DNA of 64,000 nt from Saccharospirillum alexandrii_A (GTDB lineage: Bacteria > Pseudomonadota > Gammaproteobacteria > Pseudomonadales > Natronospirillaceae). A program made the position numbers and the translations under genes. Below, in pieces: positions 8,620 through 16,979 of the stretch. The notes beneath the pieces are model-generated. The model worked only from the letters and a program-made list of their open reading frames with translations. It did no database searches and was not told the DNA's origin. Positions within the stretch are counted from its first letter, which is position 1, and each line of letters opens with the position of its first letter. The DNA is taken from positions 1,116,001 through 1,180,000 of the forward strand of contig NZ_JBHZRJ010000001.1 in NCBI RefSeq assembly GCF_043641555.1, in the 5' to 3' direction.

Positions 8620-9615
8620 GTGAGCCCGCAAGCACCGGCTGATAAGCCAACGGCGATTTTCCTGATGGGCCCAACGGCGGCGGGTAAGACCGACCTGGCG
8701 CTGTCGCTGGTGGACGCCAGACAATGCGAAATCATCAGCGTCGACTCGGCTCAGGTGTTTCGTGGCATGGACATCGGCACCGCCAAACCCGATGCGGCCA
8801 CCCTGCAGCGGGCGCCCCATCACCTGATCGATATCTGTGACCCGGCCGACAGTTACAGCGCGGCCCGGTTTCGAACCGACGCCCTGGCTGCCATGAGTGA
8901 CATCCAGCAGCGCGGCCGGATTCCACTTCTGACCGGTGGCACCATGCTCTACTTCAAAGCCCTGGTGGAGCCGCTGGCAGACATGCCGCCAGCCGATGAG
9001 GCGGTACGGCAGGCACTTCAGGCGCAGCTGGAAACCGAGGGTCTGGCCTCGCTGCTGCGCGAGCTGGAAACCGCCGATCCGGTTGCGTTTGCGCGCATCG
9101 ACCGGCAAAACCCGCAACGTGTGACGCGGGCTCTGGAAGTGTATCGGGTCAGTGGCCGGCCGATCTCAGCCTACTGGGCTGAATCGGTGAACGACGGCAA
9201 GGGTCGTCTGGCGCACGACGCGACCGGGGCCTTCCCCTGGCATCTGATACAACTGGCGGTGATTCCCGCAGACCGGGCCGTATTGCATGAACGGATAGCC
9301 CGGCGGTTTCAACTGATGCTCGATCAGGGGTTTGAGCAGGAAGTGCGAGCGCTGATGGCGAGAGGGGATTTGCACCCGGATTTGCCCAGCATTCGGGCCG
9401 TGGGTTATCGCCAGATGTGGCACTACCTTGAAGGGCAGATCGACCACGCGACCATGATCGAAACCGGCGTTGCCGCCACCCGGCAACTGGCCAAACGACA
9501 ATTGACCTGGTTGCGCAAGTGGCCTGAACTGGCCGTGCTCGACCCTGCCGGGGCCGATGGGGATCGACGCATTATTGACCAGGCGTGGCAAATCTTGCGT
9601 AAATCGGGACTTTAG
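8620..9615 (+). CDS. miaA: tRNA dimethylallyltransferase MiaA
   Basis: Transfers a dimethylallyl group to A37 of tRNAs reading UNN codons, the first step towards ms2i6A. 331 residues with P-loop MGPTAAGKTDLAL, SVDSAQVFRGMDIGTAKP, HHLIDICDP, and RAVGYRQMW towards the end. The GTG start sits directly after the mutL stop, implying coupled translation. Conserved neighbour of mutL and hfq across gammaproteobacteria. Confidence 0.97.
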   Translation: MSPQAPADKPTAIFLMGPTAAGKTDLALSLVDARQCEIISVDSAQVFRGMDIGTAKPDAATLQRAPHHLIDICDPADSYSAARFRTDALAAMSDIQQRGRIPLLTGGTMLYFKALVEPLADMPPADEAVRQALQAQLETEGLASLLRELETADPVAFARIDRQNPQRVTRALEVYRVSGRPISAYWAESVNDGKGRLAHDATGAFPWHLIQLAVIPADRAVLHERIARRFQLMLDQGFEQEVRALMARGDLHPDLPSIRAVGYRQMWHYLEGQIDHATMIETGVAATRQLAKRQLTWLRKWPELAVLDPAGADGDRRIIDQAWQILRKSGL

Positions 9616-9944
9616 TAAACGAATTGCATCCACATCAGCTTGAAATTCGCCTACAATTCCACATTATCTTGCGGATTGTGAAGTGATCTGGCGGGCCCTG
9701 GCCGGCCAAGTTGCGACAACCCAGACTTTTTGTCGACCCAAGATACGCTGACCTGCGTAGTAAGACAGTAGCATGCCCGTTTTCTTAATCGGGTAGGCGG
9801 ACTATCCTGTCAGGTAGCCGTATCGATGGTGACGCTGGTGCAATCCATCAACGGCAGGCCGGGTGCCTGAATGTCCAATGACGTTCGGCACTGTCGGAAT
9901 GCCCATAAACGATTACTATAATCCTTCGTTAAAAGGAGTTCGAC
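9616..9944. other. miaA-hfq intergenic region
   Basis: 329 bases without a credible gene. In relatives this stretch carries promoters for hfq; I see AT-richer patches (TTGAAATTCGCCTACAAT near 9640) but no confident -35/-10 pair, and a sigma-54-like match near 9698 has the wrong spacing. The last bases before hfq contain its strong ribosome site. Confidence 0.5.
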
Positions 9945-10187
9945 ATGTCAAAGGGGCATTCGTTACAAGACCCTTTCCTCAATGCGCTGCGGAAAGAACG
10001 TATTCCAGTTTCCATCTTTCTGGTAAATGGCATCAAGCTGCAAGGGCAGATTGAGAGCTTCGACCAGTTTGTCATCCTGCTGAAAAACACCGTGAGCCAG
10101 ATGGTCTACAAACACGCCATCTCCACCGTGGTGCCAGCACGCAATGTTAAAATTCCTCATGAAAGCGAAGAAGTCACCATCGAGTGA
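9945..10187 (+). CDS. hfq: RNA chaperone Hfq
   Basis: Hexameric Sm-like protein that pairs small RNAs with mRNAs. 80 residues. N-terminal SLQDPFLNALRKERIPVSIF, Sm1 region GIKLQGQIESFDQFVILLKN and the Sm2 YKHAISTVVPAR are all present; the C-terminal tail is short (about 12 residues beyond the core), unlike the long E. coli tail. A strong AAAAGGAG ribosome site precedes the ATG. Followed by hflX as in most gammaproteobacteria. Confidence 0.98.
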   Translation: MSKGHSLQDPFLNALRKERIPVSIFLVNGIKLQGQIESFDQFVILLKNTVSQMVYKHAISTVVPARNVKIPHESEEVTIE

Positions 10188-10240
10188 TGGCGCTGTTCTG
10201 CAGGTCAGCCCGGTCTATGATCGGGTATCGGAGAGTCTGA

Positions 10241-11554
10241 TTGTTTTTTGAACGTGTCGAAGGCGGGGACCGGGCCGTATTGGTCCACGTCGATTTTCCC
10301 GAATCTGCCAACCGGGAAGACCCCCAGGAATTTGAAGAGCTGGTGACCTCTGCCGGTGCCACTGCTGTGGCCAGTCTGGGCGGTTCCCGGTCGGCGCCAC
10401 ACCCGAAATACTTTGTCGGGTCGGGCAAGCTGGAAGAAATAAAAGCCGCGGTTAAGGCCAACGATGCGGACGTGGTGCTGTTTAATCACAGCCTGTCGCC
10501 CTCGCAAGAGCGTAACGTTGAACGCGCGGTGGAATGCCGGGTGCTCGACCGTACCGGTCTCATCCTCGATATTTTCGCCCAGCGGGCGCGTACCCATGAG
10601 GGCAAACTTCAGGTTGAACTGGCTCAGCTCCAGTACCAGAGTACCCGCCTGGTGAGAGGCTGGACCCACCTCGAGCGTCAGAAGGGCGGTATCGGGCTGC
10701 GTGGGCCGGGTGAAACCCAGCTCGAAACCGACCGCCGTCTGCTGCAAGTGCGCATCAGCACCATTCATCGCCGACTTGAAAAGGTTGAGAAGCAACGCGA
10801 CCAGGGCCGCCGCGCGCGAACCCGGTCGGACACCCCGACCATCTCGCTGGTGGGGTACACCAACGCTGGCAAGTCGACGCTGTTTAACGCCCTGACTCAG
10901 GCAGAGGTTTACGCCGCAGATCAGCTGTTCGCGACGCTCGACCCCACACTGCGCCGGTTAAGTATCCCCGATATGGGCGAAGTCGTTCTGGCTGATACGG
11001 TGGGTTTTATCCGGCACCTGCCGCACAAGCTGGTGCAGGCGTTCAAGGCAACCCTGCAGGAAACGGCAGACGCTGATTTGCTGTTGCATGTGGTCGATTG
11101 TGCCGATGAAGACCGTATAGAGAATATGGAGCAGGTTGAGCTGGTGCTCGAAGAAATTGGCTCGCTGGACCTGCCCCGACTGGAAATATTCAATAAAATT
11201 GACCTGCTCGACGACTTTGAACCGGCCATTGAACGCAATGACCAGGGGCGTCCGGTGCGGGTCTGGGTATCGGCGCAGACCGGACAGGGCCTGGCGTTGA
11301 TTCAACAGGCAATCGCCGAATGTTTAGGCGACGAGGTCATTGCACGTAAAATCAGCCTGAAACCGGACGAATCGGCTTTAAGGGCTGCACTCTATCAGTA
11401 CAATGCGGTACTGTCTGAGGATTACGATGCCGAGGGGCTGTCGATTCTGGATATACGCATCCAGAAAAAAGACTTGCGGCAGCTACTGAAGAAAAACGGG
11501 CTTGATGCGGAGCGGTTCGGAGTCAGCGAACCCCGGGAATTTTTTGAGTTGTGA
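10241..11554 (+). CDS. hflX: GTPase HflX
   Basis: Ribosome-associated GTPase that splits or rescues stalled ribosomes under stress. 437 residues. The N-terminal HflX domain (HPKYFVGSGKLEEI, FNHSLSPSQERN) is followed by the glycine-rich IGLRGPGETQLETDRR linker and the G domain: G1 GYTNAGKST, G3 DTVGFI, G4 NKID. The start is TTG at 10241, backed by a GGAGAG ribosome site six bases upstream and by the alignment of FFERVEGGDRAVLVHV to family N-termini; no ATG fits. Confidence 0.96.
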   Translation: MFFERVEGGDRAVLVHVDFPESANREDPQEFEELVTSAGATAVASLGGSRSAPHPKYFVGSGKLEEIKAAVKANDADVVLFNHSLSPSQERNVERAVECRVLDRTGLILDIFAQRARTHEGKLQVELAQLQYQSTRLVRGWTHLERQKGGIGLRGPGETQLETDRRLLQVRISTIHRRLEKVEKQRDQGRRARTRSDTPTISLVGYTNAGKSTLFNALTQAEVYAADQLFATLDPTLRRLSIPDMGEVVLADTVGFIRHLPHKLVQAFKATLQETADADLLLHVVDCADEDRIENMEQVELVLEEIGSLDLPRLEIFNKIDLLDDFEPAIERNDQGRPVRVWVSAQTGQGLALIQQAIAECLGDEVIARKISLKPDESALRAALYQYNAVLSEDYDAEGLSILDIRIQKKDLRQLLKKNGLDAERFGVSEPREFFEL

Positions 11555-11618
11555 CGGCCATCGGCGCTGAGCCGATGCCATCAACCCAATCCTTTATCAT
11601 TTGAAAACGGAGACGACC

Positions 11619-12821
11619 ATGGCGTGGAATGAACCACCAAATGGCAACAACAATAACGATCAGGATCCCTGGGGGAACCGGCGCCGTAAAGGCAATGATG
11701 GCCCTCCGGATCTTGATGAAATCTTCAAGCAGGTCAACGAGAAACTGAACAAGTGGCTCGGTGGCGGCAAGAACAAGGGCGGCGGCAGTTCCGGCGGCTC
11801 CGGTGGTTCTGGCGCCAGCTTTGGAGCCATATTGGGCATTTTGCTGGTCGTGGTACTGGCCTATGCAGCCTATGACTCCATCTACACCGTCGATGAATCC
11901 GAGCGAGCCGTTATTTTGCGTTTGGGTGAGTTCAGCAGCGTTCAGTTGCCTGGTTTGCACTTCAAGGTTCCCTTTATTGATCGGATTGATCAGAAAGTGA
12001 ACGTTACTGAAGTTCGAAGCCTCCGCTTGCAGGAAAGCATGCTTACCGGTGATGAAAACATTGTTTCCGTGACCATGTCGGTGGAATACCGCGCTGCGGA
12101 TGCTCAGAAGTTCGCACTGAATGTGCAGCAGCCGGAAACCAGTCTGGCGAATGCCGCCGAATCGGCTTTGCGCCACGTTATCGGCTCCGCAACCCTCCAA
12201 CAAGCCCTGACAGTAGGTCGTGACCAGATCCAGGTTTCGGTGCGTCAGCGTTTGCAGAACTACCTGAACCTCTATGATGTGGGCATCGAACTGGCTCAGT
12301 TGAACATCAACGACACCTCGCCGCCACAGCAAGTTCAGGCGGCGTTCGATGATGTGATCACCGCTCGTGAAGATCAGCAGCGGCTGATCAACGAAGCCCA
12401 GGCCTATGCCAACCAGATTTTACCGGTAGCTCAGGGTCAGGCGCGTCGTCAGTTGGAAGAAGCTCAGGCTTATCGTGAGCAGGTTGTAGCCAACGCAACG
12501 GGTGAGGCTGATCGTTTTTCCGATATTCTCGGCGCATACAGTGAGGCGCCCGGTGTGACGCGTGAACGTCTCTATCTGGAATCGATCTCGCGCATCTATG
12601 CAAACACCAATAAAGTATTGGTGGATGTAGAGGGTGGTAACAACATGCTGTACCTGCCGCTGGATCAGTTGCGTCGCAATGCCAGTAGTGGTGTAAGTTC
12701 GGGGACAACCAGTCAGATAGGCAGCCCGAGCAGCTCTAATATGAATAACTTGTCGAGCAGCGATGTGCGGAGTCTGACCGATCAGATCCTGCGTGAAATC
12801 GATCGTCGGCGAGCAAACTGA
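11619..12821 (+). CDS. hflK: FtsH protease modulator HflK
   Basis: SPFH/prohibitin protein that with HflC forms the periplasmic cage around FtsH. 400 residues from the ATG at 11619, which has a GGAG site. Charged, Pro/Gly-rich cytoplasmic N-terminus ending in a glycine-serine run (about residues 50-70), one TM helix (ILGILLVVVLAYAAYDSI), then the SPFH domain beginning DESERAVILRLGEF and a coiled-coil segment rich in QAQA/EAQAYREQ. Ser/Asn-rich C-terminal tail. hflC follows after 12 bases. Confidence 0.96.
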   Translation: MAWNEPPNGNNNNDQDPWGNRRRKGNDGPPDLDEIFKQVNEKLNKWLGGGKNKGGGSSGGSGGSGASFGAILGILLVVVLAYAAYDSIYTVDESERAVILRLGEFSSVQLPGLHFKVPFIDRIDQKVNVTEVRSLRLQESMLTGDENIVSVTMSVEYRAADAQKFALNVQQPETSLANAAESALRHVIGSATLQQALTVGRDQIQVSVRQRLQNYLNLYDVGIELAQLNINDTSPPQQVQAAFDDVITAREDQQRLINEAQAYANQILPVAQGQARRQLEEAQAYREQVVANATGEADRFSDILGAYSEAPGVTRERLYLESISRIYANTNKVLVDVEGGNNMLYLPLDQLRRNASSGVSSGTTSQIGSPSSSNMNNLSSSDVRSLTDQILREIDRRRAN

Positions 12822-12833
12822 GGAGGCTGAACT

Positions 12834-13781
12834 ATGAGTACTCGTAATACAATCCTGCTCGCCTTGCTTGCTCTGGTTGTCTTTATTGGCTTGCAAAGCG
12901 TTTATGTGGTGAGTGAGAAAGAACGCGCAATCAAGCTGCGATTCGGTGAAGTGGTCGCTGCGGATGTTGAGCCAGGCTTGCAGTTCAAAATGCCGTTCAT
13001 TGAGGACGTGCGCAAATTTGAAGCCCGCCTAATCACCCTGGACAGTGAAGCAGAGCGTTTCATTACCAATGAACAGAAAGGTCTTGAAGTAGACGCCTAT
13101 ATTCAATGGCAAATCGATGATGTGCGTGAGTTCTACACCGCCACCAGTGGCGGCGATTTCTTCCGCGCCAACACCATTCTGGGTAACCGGGTTAACTCAG
13201 CACTGCGTGACGCCTTCGGTCGCCGCACTTTGCGTGAGGTTGTATCTGGCCGTAGCGAGGACGAGCCACTGTCAACCGGAACCGCGATTGAAGATGAAGG
13301 TGAACGGGATCGCTTGTTGCGTGAAGTAACGGCTGATGTGGATAGCTTTGCCCGCAGCGGTCTTGGGATTCGGGTGATCGATATTCGTGTGAAAGCGATT
13401 GACCTGCCGCAGGAAGTGTCTGCCGACGTGTTCAGCCGGATGCGCTCAGACCGTCAACAGGAAGCTCAGTTGTTCCGGTCTAACGGTGAGCGGGAAGCTG
13501 AAGAAATTCGGGCATCTGCCGATCGTCAGCAAACGGTAATACGGGCCAATGCGTTCCGTGAATCCGAACAGATACGCGGTGAAGGTGATGCTGAAGCTTC
13601 CCGGGTCTATTCATCGGCTTACTCTCAGGATGAAGAGTTCTACAGCTTCTATCGCAGCCTCGGCGCTTATGAGCAGAGCTTTGGCGGTAACGGCGACATT
13701 CTGTTGCTGGAACCGGACAATGACTTTTTCCGCTACCTGCAATCGAAAACGGGCGCACTGTCTGAGGGTGAAGAGCAGTAG
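12834..13781 (+). CDS. hflC: FtsH protease modulator HflC
   Basis: Partner of HflK in the FtsH-regulating complex. 315 residues: N-terminal TM helix (ILLALLALVVFIGLQSVYVV), SPFH domain starting SEKERAIKLRFGEV, and a coiled coil with repeated EAEEIRASADRQ/REAEQIRGEGDAEA-type segments. A perfect AGGAGG ribosome site at 12821-12826 supports the ATG. A rho-independent terminator follows at 13861. Confidence 0.96.
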   Translation: MSTRNTILLALLALVVFIGLQSVYVVSEKERAIKLRFGEVVAADVEPGLQFKMPFIEDVRKFEARLITLDSEAERFITNEQKGLEVDAYIQWQIDDVREFYTATSGGDFFRANTILGNRVNSALRDAFGRRTLREVVSGRSEDEPLSTGTAIEDEGERDRLLREVTADVDSFARSGLGIRVIDIRVKAIDLPQEVSADVFSRMRSDRQQEAQLFRSNGEREAEEIRASADRQQTVIRANAFRESEQIRGEGDAEASRVYSSAYSQDEEFYSFYRSLGAYEQSFGGNGDILLLEPDNDFFRYLQSKTGALSEGEEQ

Positions 13782-13860
13782 CCAGGCTTGTATCGCTTCC
13801 CTTTTAGAAATAGTTCAAAAAAGGGTTGGGGGCCAGCCATTGCAAGTGTAGAATCCGTTA

Positions 13861-13885
13861 ACCGGGCCATGTGCCCGGTTTTTTT
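13861..13885 (+). terminator. Rho-independent terminator after hflC
   Basis: Stem ACCGGGC / GCCCGGT with a five-base loop, followed by seven T. Lies 80 bases after the hflC stop and should end the amiB-hflC transcript. Confidence 0.9.
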
Positions 13886-13992
13886 GTGCCTGGCGTTGGC
13901 AAATGGTCACCCGGTCCGACAAGAGTCGGGCTCCAAACGTGACTGCAACGCCCGGTAAAACCCTGATTGAATGAATGGGAACGTGTTCCGGC

Positions 13993-15174
13993 ATGACCAT
14001 AGCAGAACGCTGGCTGTTGCCCGACGGTATTGAGGAAGTCTTGCCGCCGGAAGCCGCACGAATTGAGGCCTTGCGCCGACTTCTACTCGATGAGTACCGC
14101 ACCTGGGGCTATGATCTGGTTATTCCGCCGAGCGCCGAATACCTGGAATCGTTGCTCACCGGGGTCGGCCATGACCTGGACTTGCTGACCTACAAGATCA
14201 CCGACCAGACCAGTGGCCGGCTGATGGGGTTGAGTGCCGACAATACCCAGCAGGTGGCGCGTATGGATGCCCACAGTCTGCCGCGTGCTGGTGTGGCCCG
14301 TTACTGCTATTCGAGCAACGTGTTGCACACTAAGGCAACTCACCTGTTGTCATCGCGCAGCCCCATTCAAATTGGCGCTGAGCTGTATGGTTATTCCGGC
14401 ATCGACAGTGACATAGAGATTGTTTCGCTGATGCTCACCTCGCTGGCCCGGGCCGGCCTGGTCAATGTAACGCTTGACCTGGGTCACATCGGCATTTACC
14501 AGGCGCTGATCGAGGCATCTGGGCTGGAGGGCGACAACGCGACCCAGCTGTTCCGGCTGTTGCGCCACCGTTCGCTGCCAGAGCTGAATACCTGGCTCGA
14601 AACCGCACCGCTGAACGATGAGTTCAAACGCTGGTTTGCCCTGCTGCCGAAATGCGCCGGTTCAATGGACAAACTGGCAGGCTGGCCGGAGCGCTTTGCC
14701 GGTGCGCCCGAAGGCGTGTTGACCGCGCTGGATACGCTGACCCGCATCGCCGAGGCCTTGAAAGCCCGCTTTCCTGAGCAGAAAATTCACCTGGATCTGG
14801 CCGAACTGCGGGATTTCAATTACCACACCGGCCTGGTGTTTTCGGCCTTTGTACCCGGTTTTGGCCAGGCTGTTGCCAAGGGTGGTCGCTACGATTCTAC
14901 CGGCAAGGTATTCGGCCGGGCGCGTCCGGCGACGGGCTTCTCCAGCGATTTAAAAATTCTGGCCAGCCAGACGCGCGGCCGCTGGAAGGAAGCCGCGGGG
15001 GTTCGGGCTCCGGCCGTCTCCGATCCGGTACTGATCGAACGGATCAGCCAGTTGCGTGCCTCTGGCGAGCGAGTGATTCAGGTTTTTACTGATCAGGTCG
15101 TCCCGGAAGAGCTGGGCTGTGACCGGGAGCTCGTGCTGGAACAGGGCGAGTGGCAGATAAAGCCGTTAGTCTGA
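13993..15174 (+). CDS. hisZ: ATP phosphoribosyltransferase regulatory subunit HisZ
   Basis: Catalytically inactive histidyl-tRNA-synthetase paralogue that joins the short form of HisG to make the first enzyme of histidine synthesis. 393 residues from the ATG at 13993 (MTIAERWLLPDGIEEVLPPEA). It keeps the class II synthetase core (DQTSGRLMGLSADNTQQVAR, QIGAELYGYSG, GGRYD) without the C-terminal anticodon-binding domain. It implies a short HisG elsewhere in the genome. The hisZ-purA order is the one seen in Pseudomonas. The ribosome site is weak. Confidence 0.95.
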   Translation: MTIAERWLLPDGIEEVLPPEAARIEALRRLLLDEYRTWGYDLVIPPSAEYLESLLTGVGHDLDLLTYKITDQTSGRLMGLSADNTQQVARMDAHSLPRAGVARYCYSSNVLHTKATHLLSSRSPIQIGAELYGYSGIDSDIEIVSLMLTSLARAGLVNVTLDLGHIGIYQALIEASGLEGDNATQLFRLLRHRSLPELNTWLETAPLNDEFKRWFALLPKCAGSMDKLAGWPERFAGAPEGVLTALDTLTRIAEALKARFPEQKIHLDLAELRDFNYHTGLVFSAFVPGFGQAVAKGGRYDSTGKVFGRARPATGFSSDLKILASQTRGRWKEAAGVRAPAVSDPVLIERISQLRASGERVIQVFTDQVVPEELGCDRELVLEQGEWQIKPLV

Positions 15175-15223
15175 GTCAGCTAACCGATTAACCAACCATT
15201 TTATCAACTACAGGCAAAAAACG

Positions 15224-16519
15224 ATGGGTAAGAATGTTGTCGTACTTGGCACCCAGTGGGGTGACGAAGGCAAAGGTAAGATCGTCGACCTGCTGACGGA
15301 AAAAGCGTCGGCTGTGGTGCGCTTTCAGGGCGGGCACAATGCTGGCCATACCCTGGTGATCGACGGTGTTAAAACCGCCTTGCACCTGATTCCGTCGGGT
15401 ATCTTGCGCCAGGGCGTCAACTGCATCATCGGTAATGGTGTGGTGCTCTCCATTGAGGCGCTGTTGAAGGAAATGGCCATGCTCGAAGAGCGCGGCGTTC
15501 CGGTACGCGAGCGACTGCGCGTCAGCCACGGCTGCCCATTGATTTTGCCGGTACACATTGCCCTGGACCAGGCTCGTGAAAGCCGTCGTGGTGAAGCGAA
15601 AATCGGCACTACGGGCCGTGGCATCGGCCCGGCCTATGAAGACAAGGTCAGCCGTCGTGGCGTTCGCCTGGGTGACGTATTTCAGCCCGGCTTTGCCGAC
15701 AAGGTGCGTGAGTTGATGGATTATCACAACTTTGTGCTGGCCAACTACTATGGCGTAGAAGCCATCGACGTCGACCAAACCCTGGCCGAGGTGATTGAAC
15801 AGGCACAGAGCATTCGCGACATCACCGTCAACTCGGTCGGCCTGATTCACAGCATTCGCGAGCAGGGTGGCGACATCATGTTTGAAGGCGCTCAGGGTTC
15901 ACTGTTGGATATCGACCACGGCACCTACCCCTACGTGACGTCCTCCAACACCACGGCGGGCGGTGTTGCCACCGGTTCGGGCGTGGGGCCACTGTATCTC
16001 GACCAGATCATGGGCATCACCAAGGCTTACACCACCCGTGTCGGCTCGGGCCCGTTCCCGACGGAACTGTTCGACGACGATGGCAAGTACCTGGCCAAGA
16101 AAGGCAATGAATTCGGTACGACCACTGGCCGCGCACGGCGCTGCGGCTGGTTCGATGCCGTGCTGGTCAAGCACAGCATTCGCATCAACAGCATCAACGC
16201 CATCTGCCTGACCAAGCTGGATGTGCTGGACGGCCTGAAAACCGTCAAGGTATGCGTCGGTTACCGCGACGAAGCGGGCAACGATGTGGAGTGGCCGGAA
16301 TCTGCAGAAGCCTTCGCCCGGGTAACCCCGGTCTATGAAGAGCTACCAGGCTGGGATGAATCCACCGTGGGCGCCAGCGAGCTGAGCCAGCTGCCTCAGC
16401 GCGCCCGGGATTACATCGCCTATCTGGAAAAGGCGATCGGCGCGCCCATCGATATCGTTTCAACCGGCCCGGACCGAATTGAAACCATCGTACTTCGCCA
16501 CTCGTTCGATATTCAGTAA
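15224..16519 (+). CDS. purA: Adenylosuccinate synthetase PurA
   Basis: GTP-dependent conversion of IMP and aspartate to adenylosuccinate, first committed step to AMP. 431 residues, normal length. Motifs: GTQWGDEGKGKIVDLL P-loop at the N-terminus, GGHNAGHT, IGTTGRGIGPAYEDK, FEGAQGSLLDIDHGTYPYVTSSN and GRARRCGWFD. Follows hisZ by 49 bases and probably shares its transcript. Confidence 0.98.
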   Translation: MGKNVVVLGTQWGDEGKGKIVDLLTEKASAVVRFQGGHNAGHTLVIDGVKTALHLIPSGILRQGVNCIIGNGVVLSIEALLKEMAMLEERGVPVRERLRVSHGCPLILPVHIALDQARESRRGEAKIGTTGRGIGPAYEDKVSRRGVRLGDVFQPGFADKVRELMDYHNFVLANYYGVEAIDVDQTLAEVIEQAQSIRDITVNSVGLIHSIREQGGDIMFEGAQGSLLDIDHGTYPYVTSSNTTAGGVATGSGVGPLYLDQIMGITKAYTTRVGSGPFPTELFDDDGKYLAKKGNEFGTTTGRARRCGWFDAVLVKHSIRINSINAICLTKLDVLDGLKTVKVCVGYRDEAGNDVEWPESAEAFARVTPVYEELPGWDESTVGASELSQLPQRARDYIAYLEKAIGAPIDIVSTGPDRIETIVLRHSFDIQ

Positions 16520-16573
16520 CGGCTCGCCTCGGAGTTCAAGTTGGCATTATCGCCTTGAACCCGCGACGGATGG

Positions 16574-16745
16574 CTCGGCTGCTCCTGCAGGGGCGCCGTG
16601 AATACATCCGTGTAAGCTTAACTTCGGGATATGAATCCCATGGAAGGGATTCATATCCTGCGGTCTAGGCCCGAGATCGCGGTGCCGGACCAGACGTACC
16701 GCCACGGATGGATTGAGTGGGCGGTATTCCGCCCGACCCCTCAGA
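16574..16745 (-). repeat. Intergenic nested-palindrome element, copy C (enlarged)
   Basis: Enlarged, partly degenerate member of the family in the purA-rnr gap. Read on the minus strand it starts GGGGTCGGGCGG, as in the copy at 29327, and carries the GGGCCTAGACC box. Two perfect hairpins are nested inside: 16627-16658 (arms GGATATGAATCCC and its complement, 13 bp) and 16719-16734 (GGGCGGTATTCCGCCC). The outer arms (around 16580-16594 and 16735-16745) pair only partly. Limits are approximate. Confidence 0.65.
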
Positions 16746-16841
16746 GTTGCTACTGGTAGCCATCGTGGACCACAGCCACCGAACCTGGGCTAACCTTCGG
16801 TTTGCCCGTAGCCATGCCGTTACAGCCGTCTGCAGACAACC

Positions 16842-16871
16842 TTATTCAGATACCCAACAATGCGTTATACT
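16842..16871 (+). promoter_or_regulatory. Probable sigma-70 promoter for rnr
   Basis: Extended -10 (TG.G then TATACT at 16866-16871) with a weak -35 TTATTC at 16842, 18-bp spacer. It would start transcription near 16878, leaving a leader of about 100 bases before the proposed rnr start. Confidence 0.5.
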
Positions 16872-16979
16872 GTGCGCGCATTAGTCAACCCTATCCAACG
16901 GCCCTCCAAAAGGCGCTATGAATCCGAGGTTGACACAATCATCAAATGATCAAATTTTAATCAACAAGGATTACGACCT

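Noticed and set aside
9676..9695. CRP half-site TGTGA upstream of hfq
   Set aside because: The second half (CTGGC) does not match the consensus.
9690..9715. Possible sigma-54 promoter (TGG...TTGC) upstream of hfq
   Set aside because: The GG-GC spacing is 11 rather than the required 10 bases.
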